Of a DNA stretch of 64,000 nucleotides, positions 1-9,234 are shown in pieces (position 1 is the first letter of the stretch; the number at the start of each line of letters is the position of its first letter). This DNA is from Tardiphaga robiniae (lineage in GTDB: Bacteria; Pseudomonadota; Alphaproteobacteria; Rhizobiales; Xanthobacteraceae): contig NZ_LVYV01000002.1 in the NCBI RefSeq assembly GCF_001618955.1, positions 62,001 through 126,000 on the forward strand. Direction: 5' to 3'. The notes under the pieces are model-generated. The model was not told where the DNA came from and did not search any database. It saw only the letters and a program-made list of their open reading frames with translations. Position numbers and translations under genes: made by a program.

Positions 1-575
1 CCGATCGTCAACTGACGATAGCCACGCACATGCAGCAGAATATCGTTGGTCATATCGACCAGTACCGGCGACTCGCTGAGCGAGATCAGCGCCTGGTGGA
101 AAGCGATATTCGCTTTCGAATATTCCTCAACGTGGTCCTGCGGCAGACGGTCCTTGTTGAAGTCCTTGAAGAAGTCGCGCAGCGCCGAGATATCTTTCTT
201 GCGTGCGGTAGTCGTGATCAGACGCGCGGCCATGCTTTCCAGCGCCGCCCAGGCGCGGATCATGTCGACGATCTCGACCTTGGTCTTTCTGACAACGACG
301 ATGCCGCGGCGTGGCACGGTCTTTACGAAGCCATCCTGCTCCAGCATCGCAATGGCTTCGCGGATAGGTGTGCGGCTGACACCAAGTCGTTCCGACAGCG
401 CGCGCTCGTCAAGCATCACCGGATCGGGCGAGGTGTAGATGTCCATCTTAAGAATGGCTTCTTTCAAGGCTTCATAGGCCTTGGTCTTGAAGCTGGTCTC
501 CGGTGCAATCCGAACGATCGCGATATCGGCTTCAGACATGACGGACGGCGCCTTGGTTTGTTTTCGCGTGGGCAT
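1..575 (-). CDS. GntR-family (FCD subfamily) transcriptional regulator, 3' end cut by window edge
   Basis: The minus-strand frame from the ATG at 575 runs open to base 1, giving about 191 residues with no stop in the window. An N-terminal winged helix-turn-helix is visible near residues 30-90, including LGVSRTPIREAIAMLEQDG, the hallmark GntR recognition helix. It is followed by the start of an all-helical FCD ligand domain that contains AFHQAL. FCD regulators usually bind organic acids and repress the adjacent catabolic gene. The gene is divergent from the acyl-CoA synthetase at 763. Two identical-type palindromes lie in the shared 187-bp intergenic region, one near each promoter, so it probably controls both itself and the synthetase. 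The effector is unknown. Confidence 0.93.
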   Translation of the reverse strand, partial: MPTRKQTKAPSVMSEADIAIVRIAPETSFKTKAYEALKEAILKMDIYTSPDPVMLDERALSERLGVSRTPIREAIAMLEQDGFVKTVPRRGIVVVRKTKVEIVDMIRAWAALESMAARLITTTARKKDISALRDFFKDFNKDRLPQDHVEEYSKANIAFHQALISLSESPVLVDMTNDILLHVRGYRQLTI

Positions 576-626
576 GAATCATCTCCAGTCGAGATGTCCT
601 ACCACAGAAATAACGTCAAGAATTTT

Positions 627-643
627 TGGCATACCAGATGCCA
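627..643. promoter_or_regulatory. Palindromic operator, copy 1 (TGGCAT-N5-ATGCCA)
   Basis: A perfect 6-bp inverted repeat with a 5-bp centre (ACCAG). A minus-strand TTGACA (652-647) lies just upstream relative to the regulator gene, so the palindrome covers the spacer and -10 region of the presumed GntR-gene promoter. FCD regulators typically bind short palindromes of this kind. The assignment to the adjacent GntR protein is inferred from position and from the second copy at 708. Confidence 0.75.
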
Positions 644-707
644 GCATGTCAAGATGACAGCTATTTCAGCAATTTTGCGCTGCAACGCGGCTTGACAATC
701 AAGTTTC

Positions 708-724
708 TGGCATACCAAATGCCA
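708..724. promoter_or_regulatory. Palindromic operator, copy 2 (TGGCAT-N5-ATGCCA)
   Basis: Same arms as the copy at 627, with centre ACCAA; 16 of 17 bases are identical. A plus-strand TTGACA at 692-697 precedes it by 10 bp, so the palindrome overlaps the expected -10 region of the acyl-CoA synthetase promoter. This is a layout expected for repression by the divergent GntR regulator. Confidence 0.78.
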
Positions 725-762
725 TCAATCCGTCTATTGGAAAAGACGTGAAGGAGGAAGCC

Positions 763-2925
763 ATGTCCCAATCGAATCTTGCCGTCAAAGAAGCAACACC
801 ATCGGCGAAACAGGCCGTCCGCAAAGTTCTCGATGCGGTCAAAGCCGACAAGCGCACCAGCCTGACCGCCCCCGAGGGCAAGCTTGTGTGTGACGCCTAC
901 GGCATTCCCGTGCCGAAGGAAGGCGTGGCCACCTCAGCCGCTGACGCTGCCAAGATGGCAAGCGGCATGGGCTTCCCGGTCGTGATGAAGATCGTCTCGC
1001 CGGACATTCTCCACAAGACTGAAGCGGGCGGCGTCATCGTCGGCGTCAAGACCGCCGAAGACGCGCAGAAAGCTTACGACACTATTCTGGCCAATGCCAA
1101 GAAGTACAAGGCCGACGCCAAGATAGAAGGTATCCAGGTTCAGCAAATGCTGATGGGCGGCACCGAAGTGATCATCGGTTCGATCACCGATGGTTCGTTC
1201 GGCAAGCTGGTGGCTTTCGGCCTCGGCGGCGTGCTGGTCGAAGTGCTGAAGGATGTGACATTCCGTCTCGCCCCCGCGACCAATGAAGATGCGCTGTCGA
1301 TGCTCGATGGCATCCAGGCCGCCGAGATGCTGCATGGCGTGCGCGGCGGCGATCCCGCCAACCGCGAAGCGCTGGCCGACATCATCGTCAAAGTATCGCA
1401 GCTTGTCAGCGATTTCCCGGAGATGGTCGAACTCGATCTCAACCCTGTCTTCGCCACCAAGAAGGATGCGATCGCCGCCGACGTGCGCATCGTCGTCGAT
1501 TTCGACTACCAACCGCGCCCGGCGCCGCGCTCCAACGCCGAAATCGTCACGGCGATGAACCGCATCATGATGCCGAAGGCCGTCGCTGTGATCGGCGCCT
1601 CCGCCGAAGATGGCAAGATCGGCAATTCGGTGATGAAGAACCTCATCAACGGCGGCTACAAGGGCGACATCTACCCGATCCATCCCAAGGCGGAAGAGAT
1701 CATGGGCCGCAAAGCCTATAAGAGCGTCAAGGATGTTCCGGGTGTGATCGATACCGCGGTATTCGCGATTCCCGCCAAGTTCGTTGCAGGTGCGCTGATC
1801 GAGTGCGGCGAGAAGAAAATTCCGGGCGCGGTGCTGATCCCGTCGGGCTTTGCCGAAGCCAATGAGCCTGCGCTGCAGGAAGAGATCGTCGAAATCGGCA
1901 AGAAATACGACGTCCGTCTGATGGGGCCGAATATCTATGGCTTCTATTATACGCCGGCCAATCTCTGCGCGACTTTCTGTACAGCCTATGACGTGAAGGG
2001 CTCGGCGGCATTGTCGTCGCAGTCCGGCGGTATCGGCATGGCGATCATTGGTTTCTCGCGCTCTGCCAAGATGGGCGTGTCGGCGATCGTCGGCCTCGGC
2101 AACAAGTCGGATATCGATGAGGACGATCTGCTCGCCTTCTTCGAGCAGGATCCCAACACCACGATCATCGCGCAGCACTGCGAGGACCTGAAGGATGGCC
2201 GTGCCTTCGCCGAAGCCGCCAAGCGCGTCTCCAAGATCAAGCCGGTTGTCGTCCTCAAGGCTGGCCGCACCTCGGCCGGCGCCAAGGCGGCGTCGTCGCA
2301 TACCGGCGCACTCGCCGGCAACGACAAGATCTATGAGGACGTACTGAAGCAGTCGGGGGTCATTCGCGCCCGCTCGCTGCGGCAATTGCTCGAATTCGCC
2401 CGTGGCATTCCCGTGCTGCCGACGCCGAAGGGCGAGAACGTGCTGATCATCACCGGTGCTGGTGGTTCGGGCGTGCTGCTGTCGGATGCGGTGGTCGATA
2501 ACGGCATGTCGCTGATGGCGATGCCGCCGGATCTCGATGCGGCGTTCCGCAAGTTCATCCCGCCGTTCGGTGCCGCCGGCAACCCGGTCGACATCACCGG
2601 TGGCGAACCGCCCATCACTTACGTCAACACTGTGAAGCTGGGCCTCACCGATGATCGCATCCACTCGCTGATCCTCGGCTACTGGCACACGATCGTGACG
2701 CCGCCGATGGTGTTCGCGCGCAACATGGTCGAGATCAAGAACGAGATGAAGGCCAAGGGCATCGAGAAGCCGATGGTGGCTTCGCTCGCGGGCGACGTGG
2801 AAGTCGAGGAAGCCGCCGAATATCTCTACCAGAACGGCATTCCGGCTTACGCCTATTCGACCGAATTGCCGGTCGAAGTGCTTGGCGCCAAGTACAAGTG
2901 GGCGCGCGGAGCAGGCCTGCTGTAA
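763..2925 (+). CDS. Acyl-CoA synthetase, ADP(NDP)-forming (acetate--CoA ligase family)
   Basis: A 720-residue protein starting at the ATG at 763, chosen because a strong ribosome site (AAGGAGG, 751-757) precedes it; a GTG at 748 is less likely. Domain order is an ATP-grasp domain first (about residues 20-250), then a CoA-binding Rossmann domain (about 265-370) and succinyl-CoA-ligase-like domains. The ADP-forming family's phosphohistidine loop is present as SSHTGALAG, with His513. The enzyme should make an acyl-CoA from a carboxylate with ATP and CoA, releasing ADP and phosphate. The substrate cannot be read from sequence. Its promoter carries the GntR-type operator at 708, so expression is probably induced by the substrate or its CoA ester. 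It ends in a clear terminator. Confidence 0.93.
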   Translation: MSQSNLAVKEATPSAKQAVRKVLDAVKADKRTSLTAPEGKLVCDAYGIPVPKEGVATSAADAAKMASGMGFPVVMKIVSPDILHKTEAGGVIVGVKTAEDAQKAYDTILANAKKYKADAKIEGIQVQQMLMGGTEVIIGSITDGSFGKLVAFGLGGVLVEVLKDVTFRLAPATNEDALSMLDGIQAAEMLHGVRGGDPANREALADIIVKVSQLVSDFPEMVELDLNPVFATKKDAIAADVRIVVDFDYQPRPAPRSNAEIVTAMNRIMMPKAVAVIGASAEDGKIGNSVMKNLINGGYKGDIYPIHPKAEEIMGRKAYKSVKDVPGVIDTAVFAIPAKFVAGALIECGEKKIPGAVLIPSGFAEANEPALQEEIVEIGKKYDVRLMGPNIYGFYYTPANLCATFCTAYDVKGSAALSSQSGGIGMAIIGFSRSAKMGVSAIVGLGNKSDIDEDDLLAFFEQDPNTTIIAQHCEDLKDGRAFAEAAKRVSKIKPVVVLKAGRTSAGAKAASSHTGALAGNDKIYEDVLKQSGVIRARSLRQLLEFARGIPVLPTPKGENVLIITGAGGSGVLLSDAVVDNGMSLMAMPPDLDAAFRKFIPPFGAAGNPVDITGGEPPITYVNTVKLGLTDDRIHSLILGYWHTIVTPPMVFARNMVEIKNEMKAKGIEKPMVASLAGDVEVEEAAEYLYQNGIPAYAYSTELPVEVLGAKYKWARGAGLL

Positions 2926-2952
2926 GCAGCCTCGATCTATACACAAAGCAAA

Positions 2953-2984
2953 GCGCCGTCCGGGAAACCGGGCGGCGCCTTTTT
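2953..2984 (+). terminator. Rho-independent terminator of the acyl-CoA synthetase gene
   Basis: An 11-bp stem (GCGCCGTCCGG paired with CCGGGCGGCGC, one G-U pair), a GAAA tetraloop and a following run of five T. It lies 28 bp after the synthetase stop and may also serve the convergent pncB. Confidence 0.9.
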
Positions 2985-3000
2985 GCGTCTGCAGTTTTGA

Positions 3001-4302
3001 TTAGACGATCACCGGTTGCTCAGCCACGCCCTCGCGGCCGAAGATGCGCAGATAGCGTTCGATCTCCGCAGGGCTGCTACCGGTGGTCTTGGCCGGATTG
3101 TCCGACAGCTTCACGGCCGAGCGGCCGTTGGCATAGGTGACCTTGCAGACCAGACTGATCGGGTCGAGTGAATCGAGCCCGCGCGGATGCGCGCCGCGGA
3201 AGTCGTTGGTGGCCATGGTGCCCCAGCCGAAGCTCTCGCGGATGCGGCCGCGGAAGCGCTGATGCAGATCGATCATCAGATCGACTTCGAGACCGTCGCT
3301 GAACATTGCGCGCTTCTTGCGCGGATCTTCGCCACGCATGGCATACCAGGCGATCATCTCTTCGCCCGCCGCAACCGGTTCCTTGCTATCCATGCGCATA
3401 CCGGTCCATTTCGAGGCCCAGGCCGGCGCATCGCGCAGGAACTGCGTCATGCCGAATGTGTCGGGCAGGATGATCAAGAGCTCGCCGTCATAGACCTCCT
3501 GCCACTTCGCCAGCACGTCATATTGTGCGGTCTTCAACTGGTCGTCGTTTTCGGCGAGGCAGGCGAACACCATCGGCAGTTCGTGCGAATTGGTGCCGAT
3601 GGCCTCGAATGAATGCTTGAAGGCGAGCAGGGCGTTCGACGTTCCGACGAAGCTGCGGCCAAGCTCGTTGGCCATCGCGTCCGTCACCCATTCCTGCCAC
3701 AGGAAGCCGTGGCGGCGACGGGTGCCGAATTCCGCGAGCCGCATGTCCGGATAGGATTTCAGCTTCTTGATCTTGTTCCAGATCTTGGTCTTGGTCTGGG
3801 CGTAGAGAATATCCAGCTCGAACTTGTCCAGCGTGGCCATGGCGATCCGCGACCGCAATTCGCTGACGATGGCGAGGGCGTAGATCTCCCACATCGTGAC
3901 TTCGGCCCAGTCACCTTCGAAGGTGAGCACATATTGACCATCGATGGTCTCAAGCTTGTAGTCAGGCAACCTGAAACTGCGCAGATATTCGATATATTCC
4001 GGACGGAAAATGTCGCGGCGGCCATAGAAGCGGTTGCCGGCCAGCCAGATCAGTTCGTTCTCTCGGAATGAAAGCGTGCGGGCATGATCGAGCTGCGCGC
4101 GCAGCACCGCCTCCGGAATGATCTCGGCAAGGCGGACGGTCTTGGTCCGGTTGATCAGGCCGAAGGTCACGGGCACCTTCGGATAGAGCATCCAGATGAA
4201 CTGATGCATCAGGAATTTGTAGAAGTCGGTGTCCAGCAGCGACCGGATGATCGGATCAAGCCGGTAGTTGTGATTGTGGACTCGGGTGGCGAAATCCATC
4301 AT
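3001..4302 (-). CDS. pncB: Nicotinate phosphoribosyltransferase
   Basis: A 433-residue cytoplasmic enzyme of the NAD salvage pathway. It converts nicotinate and PRPP to nicotinate mononucleotide with ATP hydrolysis. Family landmarks are the N-terminal LLDTDFYKFLMHQF segment (residues 22-35), EFGTRRRHGF (191-200) and GTNSHELPM with His240, the expected phosphorylated histidine. Length is normal for the proteobacterial enzyme. The start could be either of two adjacent ATG codons. It is a monocistronic unit convergent with the acyl-CoA synthetase. nadE, the last NAD-synthesis step, is also in this window at 47.5 kb but is not linked. Confidence 0.96.
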   Translation of the reverse strand: MMDFATRVHNHNYRLDPIIRSLLDTDFYKFLMHQFIWMLYPKVPVTFGLINRTKTVRLAEIIPEAVLRAQLDHARTLSFRENELIWLAGNRFYGRRDIFRPEYIEYLRSFRLPDYKLETIDGQYVLTFEGDWAEVTMWEIYALAIVSELRSRIAMATLDKFELDILYAQTKTKIWNKIKKLKSYPDMRLAEFGTRRRHGFLWQEWVTDAMANELGRSFVGTSNALLAFKHSFEAIGTNSHELPMVFACLAENDDQLKTAQYDVLAKWQEVYDGELLIILPDTFGMTQFLRDAPAWASKWTGMRMDSKEPVAAGEEMIAWYAMRGEDPRKKRAMFSDGLEVDLMIDLHQRFRGRIRESFGWGTMATNDFRGAHPRGLDSLDPISLVCKVTYANGRSAVKLSDNPAKTTGSSPAEIERYLRIFGREGVAEQPVIV

Positions 4303-4538
4303 GGCAACGCCACTCCTGGTAACGTGCCTGATCGTGGCACCTGCACCGAAACGGCTGTGGCCGCATCGCTGACGCTGTCTTTGCAGCAGTTCATTAAATT
4401 GGCGTATCCGCCGGGTTTATCGATGTCAACGCAAGCGCTGAACGGCGCTTTCACAATCGAGGATTGTCGTGGCAGCCCAGCGTTTGCCGGTCTGTTTCTG
4501 GCCCTGATCCTGCATCTGCGGGCATTGCGCAGAATTGT

Positions 4539-4553
4539 TTGTATGCTTACGAT
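4539..4553 (+). promoter_or_regulatory. Putative operator, motif TTGTATGCTWACRAT (site A)
   Basis: A 15-bp sequence 45 bp upstream of the cyclase-family start. It matches 13 of 15 bases of the sequence at 23730 in front of the molybdenum hydroxylase operon. Its core TTGTNNGC is also shared with the three sites at 8251, 8328 and 11053. It is a partial palindrome. The binding protein is not known. Confidence 0.55.
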
Positions 4554-4597
4554 TTCCACCTGCCGGTGGGCGCCCCGAAACGATGAAGGATAGCACC

Positions 4598-5446
4598 ATG
4601 AAAGTCGTCGATCTCTCCCACGTCATGAACATCCACACGCCCGGCTGGGTCGGCTATGCCGGCAACAAGATGTATTATGCGCAGAACCTGCAGACACAGA
4701 TGATCGTGGCGCAGCGGATCGAGACGGCGCTGCATGCCGGCACCCATTTCGACGGCGCGATGCACGCCACCGACGGGCGCAAGGGCGACATGGCCTCACT
4801 GCCGCTGGATTACCTGTTCAATCGCGGCGTGGTGGTCGACATCTCCAGCCAGATGCATGACTGGGCGGTGATCACACCGGAGATGCTCGAGAAGTCCGGC
4901 GCGGATATTCGCGAAGGCGACATTCTGATCCTGCACACCGGCTGGCACAAATATTACGAAGGCCAGGCGCAGCAGGATCTGGTGAAATATTTCTGCTATC
5001 ACCCCGGTCCGAATCTCGACACGCTGCACTGGATGCTGGAGAAGAAGATCAAATGGTTCGGCATGGACACCGGCTCCTGCGATCACTCGATGAACACCTC
5101 GATCCGCAATATGCGGCCGGACATCGCTGCGCAGTTCACCAAGAAGCACGGCAAGACGCCGGCTGAATTCTTCGGCACCTTCGAATACACCCACAAGCTC
5201 TCGGGCCGGCATGTCTCCGCCGACATGTTCCCGTTCCACAACTACGCGTTCCAGGAAGGCCTGTTGCATGCCGAGAATATCGGCGGCGACATCGAACTGA
5301 TGCTGAACCAGCGCTGCCTGATCGGTGCATTCCCGTGGCGCTATGATGGGCTTGAGTCATGCCCGTGTCGTATCCTGTGCTTCACGGATACGGGCGATGC
5401 CTCGGTGGAAGCCATGGGCAATGCCGCCAAGGCGATCATGGGATGA
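4598..5446 (+). CDS. Cyclase-family metal hydrolase (kynurenine formamidase/isatin hydrolase fold)
   Basis: 282 residues from the ATG at 4598, which has an AAGGA ribosome site at 4586-4590. An in-frame ATG at 4583 is possible. The cyclase-family metal motif HxGTHxDxxxH is present as HAGTHFDGAMH (His46, His50, Asp52, His56), and DILILHTGWHKYYEG is also typical. Known members hydrolyse amide or lactam bonds (formylkynurenine, isatin) with Mn or Zn. The protein is longer than standard kynurenine formamidases (about 210 residues) because of an insertion around residues 125-215. The substrate is unknown. Site A lies in its promoter, which ties it to the ABC and molybdenum-hydroxylase operons nearby. 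Confidence 0.85.
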   Translation: MKVVDLSHVMNIHTPGWVGYAGNKMYYAQNLQTQMIVAQRIETALHAGTHFDGAMHATDGRKGDMASLPLDYLFNRGVVVDISSQMHDWAVITPEMLEKSGADIREGDILILHTGWHKYYEGQAQQDLVKYFCYHPGPNLDTLHWMLEKKIKWFGMDTGSCDHSMNTSIRNMRPDIAAQFTKKHGKTPAEFFGTFEYTHKLSGRHVSADMFPFHNYAFQEGLLHAENIGGDIELMLNQRCLIGAFPWRYDGLESCPCRILCFTDTGDASVEAMGNAAKAIMG

Positions 5447-5470
5447 TGTAGTTTAGGCTCGCAGCCAGCG

Positions 5471-5614
5471 CTCCCTCGCCCCGCGCTTGCGGGGAGAGGG
5501 CGGGGTGAGGGGCTCTTTCGATCCGCAATGTTGTCGTTGATGAGAGGACTGTGCCATGCCCCTCACCCGACCGACTTCGCCAGTCGACCTCTCCCCGCGC
5601 AGAGCGGGGAGAGG
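5471..5614. repeat. Paired REP-like palindromes, gene-less copy of the element at 58768-59262
   Basis: The left half (5471-5513) contains CCCTCGCCCCGCG...GCGGGGAGAGGG and ends GGGTGAGGGGC. The right half (5558-5614) begins with the inverse, GCCCCTCACCC, and ends with the hairpin CTCTCCCCGC...GCGGGGAGAGG. About 44 bp separate the halves. The element fills the gap between two convergent genes and could act as a bidirectional terminator. The same left and right ends bracket the DUF559 gene at 58.8-59.3 kb. Confidence 0.8.
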
Positions 5615-5619
5615 TTAGA

Positions 5620-6398
<779 letters not shown>

Positions 6399-6402
<4 letters not shown>

Positions 6403-7214
6403 GCCCGCCACCGCAATACGTGCGTTTCGAGCCTGACGAGCAATGCTTCGAGGAAGAACAGCAGCACGACCAGCACCAGCGTCCAGGCAAATACGTCGGC
6501 CACCGAGAACAATTCCTGGGCCACCGAGAGCTGATGCCCGATGCCCGTGACTGCGCCGACGAGTTCAGCGATGGTCACGACGCGGATGGCGAGGCTGAGA
6601 GTGATCTTCCAGCTCGTGATGATGCCTGGCGTGATCGCGGGCAGCATCAGCTTGTGAAAGAACTGGAAGGGCGTCGGCCGAAAGGAACGGATCATCTGCT
6701 TCAGGTCGCGTGAGACCTCGCGCATATTGTCGAGGGCATCGACGGTGAAGACCGGCGCGCAGACCACCACCAGCACGAAGACGATGCGGAATTCGACGCC
6801 CTTGAACCACAGCACCGCGAACAGGATCCAGGAGACGACCGGCACGGCCATCAGGATACGCACCATCGGACGCAGATATTTCTCGACGCTTTCGGACAGA
6901 TACATCAGCACCGCTACCAGCAGTCCGATGACGAAGGAGACAACCAGCGACAGCAGCACGCGGCCGAGCGTCACCGCGACGTCGAGCAGGGTGATCTTGG
7001 TCAGGCTTTCGGCAATACGGCCGAGGCCCGGGATCGCGAAAGCGGGAATGCCCAGCGACGGCGCGAGATAGGACATGACCTGCCAGACCGCTGCGAAGAG
7101 GACGATCGATATGATCGTCTCGCGCGGCAGGCTGGAGATCATCAGGCTTCGCGGTGACCTTTCGAAGATCGGTTCTTCGAATGGCGTGGCAGGTCTCGGC
7201 TCGTCAGGGGGCAT
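6399..7214 (-). CDS. ABC transporter permease (nitrate/sulfonate/taurine type)
   Basis: 271 residues with about six membrane segments, beginning near residues 32-52 (IISIVLFAAVWQVMSYLAP). It carries the binding-protein-dependent permease (BPD_transp_1) domain seen in TauC/SsuC. The start at 7214 overlaps the end of the binding-protein gene by 11 bp, and the stop overlaps the ATPase start. These overlaps indicate a translationally coupled operon. It forms the homodimeric channel of the importer. Confidence 0.92.
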
Positions 7215-8184
7215 AGATGATCGCTTCGTCAGGCAGCTTTGGATGGAAGCCGGCGGCGACGGCGCGCTCGAACGTATCCCAGATGCTCTTGCGCTCGGTG
7301 GCGTCCCAGGCTGGCTTGGCGTCGAAGTCCCAGCGCTTGGCGAGCACGGCCTCCTTCAAAATGCCGGGCGGCAGCTTCACGGTCTCGACTGCGATCTTGT
7401 CGGCACCGTCAGGATCGCTGCGCAGATATTTGGTGACGTCCGCAAGCGCCGCGACGAACTTCTTCGGCGCATCCGGGGCTTTCTTGATGGTATCCTCGCG
7501 CATGGCATAGACCAGCTCCCAGCCGGTGGTGCCTGCTATCTCTTTCCATCCGTCATTGGCGTTGAAGATGATCTTCAGCGACGGATCGTCCTTCATCATC
7601 ATGGTGGCGATCGGCTCGATGATCATCGCGGCATCCACGCGGCCGGCGGCGAGCTGGGCGCGCGCCACCGCGAAGTTGGCATTGACCAATGTCGTGTCTT
7701 TGGCCAGGTCCATCTTTTTGGATTTTGCGTAGATCGACAGGATCTGGAATTGCCCGCTGCCCATGTCGGCGGCGAGTTGCTTGCCTTTCAGGTCGGCCAG
7801 CGACTTGATGGCCGGGTCCTTGGTGATGATGACGAGATCGGCGAGCGTGGCACCTGTTGCGACGATTTGCAGCGGCACGCCTTCGAGGCGCAGCTTCTGG
7901 AAGTAGGTGGGCCCGCCGATCAGCGTGTCGATTTCGCCGGTGGCGAGGCCCGCATAATAAGAGGAGAAAGAAGGGTAGACCTGAACTTCGGCCTCGAAAC
8001 CGTTCTTGGTATCGAACTTCTGCGCCTTCATGATGTTGACGATGATCGGCGCGAAGACGGGAAGTGTCAGGCTACCCACGCGGATTTTTGTCGACGCCTG
8101 CGCCGGCGAATTTGTTGCGAGCGCGCTGCTCATCAGCGTAGCAGCGGTGCCCATTGTGAAGGCGCGTCGCGAAAGTCCGGTCAT
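7204..8184 (-). CDS. ABC transporter substrate-binding protein (NMT1/SsuA-like), Tat-type signal
   Basis: 326 residues. The N-terminus has a twin-arginine motif (SRRAFTMG) followed by a hydrophobic stretch and a probable cleavage site around ANSPAQA-S, so the protein is probably exported folded to the periplasm. The mature part is a two-lobed periplasmic protein of the NMT1/OpuAC-like class, with IKSLADLKGKQLAADMGSG near residues 135-155. It is the first gene of the importer operon. Sites B and C lie in the divergent promoter region shared with the hydrolase operon at 8371, which suggests coordinated induction of uptake and degradation. Confidence 0.92.
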   Translation of the reverse strand: MTGLSRRAFTMGTAATLMSSALATNSPAQASTKIRVGSLTLPVFAPIIVNIMKAQKFDTKNGFEAEVQVYPSFSSYYAGLATGEIDTLIGGPTYFQKLRLEGVPLQIVATGATLADLVIITKDPAIKSLADLKGKQLAADMGSGQFQILSIYAKSKKMDLAKDTTLVNANFAVARAQLAAGRVDAAMIIEPIATMMMKDDPSLKIIFNANDGWKEIAGTTGWELVYAMREDTIKKAPDAPKKFVAALADVTKYLRSDPDGADKIAVETVKLPPGILKEAVLAKRWDFDAKPAWDATERKSIWDTFERAVAAGFHPKLPDEAIIYAP

Positions 8185-8250
8185 GACATCTCCTCAAGAA
8201 ACGTTGTGGCGCGTGGCTTTTCGATCGGTTTATGCGGCGGTGCGATATTT

Positions 8251-8264
8251 GTTTGTAAGCAAAT
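8251..8264. promoter_or_regulatory. Putative operator GTTTGTNNGCAAAT (site B)
   Basis: GTTTGTAAGCAAAT, containing the palindrome TTTG-N4-CAAA. It lies 67 bp upstream of the ABC binding-protein start in the 186-bp divergent intergenic region. The same 12 fixed bases occur at 8328 and, inverted, at 11053. Confidence 0.7.
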
Positions 8265-8327
8265 GATATGCCAAAATTGAATCCACTAAATCCTCTTGCA
8301 GTCCCGAAATAACGCTACTAGCATTTC

Positions 8328-8341
8328 GTTTGTGTGCAAAT
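8328..8341. promoter_or_regulatory. Putative operator GTTTGTNNGCAAAT (site C)
   Basis: GTTTGTGTGCAAAT. The symmetry extends outward to ATTTC...GAAAT, so a 24-bp region (8323-8346) is nearly perfectly palindromic. It is 29 bp upstream of the alpha/beta-hydrolase start, overlapping where the promoter or transcript start should be, which is typical of repression. Confidence 0.75.
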
Positions 8342-8370
8342 GAAATCTGCTCTGACTGCAGGAGGCAACG

Positions 8371-9231
8371 ATGCCGCACGTGACGACAGCCGACGGCGCG
8401 AAACTCTATTATGAGGAAGTCGGCACCGGGAGTCCTGTGGTTTTCGTCCATGAGTATGCGGGGGATTACCGCACCTGGGAGCCGCAGCTTCGTTACTTCT
8501 CGCGCTCCTATCGTTGCGTCACCTACAGCCAGCGCGGTTATCCGCCATCGGACGTGCCGACCGATCCAGCACGCTATGGCCAGGATATCGCGCGCGACGA
8601 CGTCGTCGCACTGATGGACGCACTGAAGATCGATAAGGCGCATATCGTCGGTCATTCCATGGGCGCGTCGACGGCGCTGCATGTCGGTATTCATTATCCC
8701 GATCGTTGCTTGTCGGTGACGGCTGCCAGTTGCGGCTATGGCTCAAGCCCGGATCCTGCTTTCGTCGAACAGGGCCGCGCAGCCTCGCGCGAAACCGCGA
8801 AGATGTTCGAGACGGTCGATTTCCCGACCGCTGCGGCGCGTTACGCTGATGGTGCGACGCGTCAAACCCACAAGAACAAGGATCCGCGTGGTTTCGCCGA
8901 GTTTGCGCGGATGCTGGCGGATCACTCCCCGGTCGGGCACGCGCTGACCATGCGCGAGCTGCAGGCCAAGCGGCCGATGCTGTGGGAGATGAAGCCGCAA
9001 CTCGAGAAATTCACGCCGCCACTGCTGATCATCGTTGGCGACGAGGACGACTGGTGCCTCGATCCCAGCATCTTTCTCAAGCGCACGGTGCCGACGGCAG
9101 GTCTTCTGGTATTGCCGCGCGCCGGCCATACCATCACCAGCGAAGAGCCGGCGGCATTCAATGCGGCGCTGGCTGAGCTTTTCCCGGCGGCCGAGTTCGG
9201 TCGCTGGATGTCGCACAAACCGGCGGCCTGA
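8371..9231 (+). CDS. Alpha/beta-hydrolase
   Basis: 286 residues, with a good ribosome site (AGGAGG) 6 bp before the start. The fold is the classic alpha/beta hydrolase: the HEYAG oxyanion region near residues 27-31, nucleophile elbow GHSMG (Ser near residue 96), an acid region in GDEDDWCLDPS and a C-terminal catalytic His in PRAGHT. It probably hydrolyses an ester, lactone or C-C bond in the catabolic pathway. It is the first gene of an operon with the crotonase (3-bp gap) and the SDR. The promoter carries site C. Confidence 0.92.
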   Translation: MPHVTTADGAKLYYEEVGTGSPVVFVHEYAGDYRTWEPQLRYFSRSYRCVTYSQRGYPPSDVPTDPARYGQDIARDDVVALMDALKIDKAHIVGHSMGASTALHVGIHYPDRCLSVTAASCGYGSSPDPAFVEQGRAASRETAKMFETVDFPTAAARYADGATRQTHKNKDPRGFAEFARMLADHSPVGHALTMRELQAKRPMLWEMKPQLEKFTPPLLIIVGDEDDWCLDPSIFLKRTVPTAGLLVLPRAGHTITSEEPAAFNAALAELFPAAEFGRWMSHKPAA

Positions 9232-9234
9232 GCG

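Noticed and set aside
934-2946. Very long minus-strand open frame (about 670 codons) opposite the acyl-CoA synthetase
   Set aside because: High-GC antisense shadow; Arg/His/Asp-rich translation without family motifs, while the plus-strand frame has clear domains and a ribosome site.
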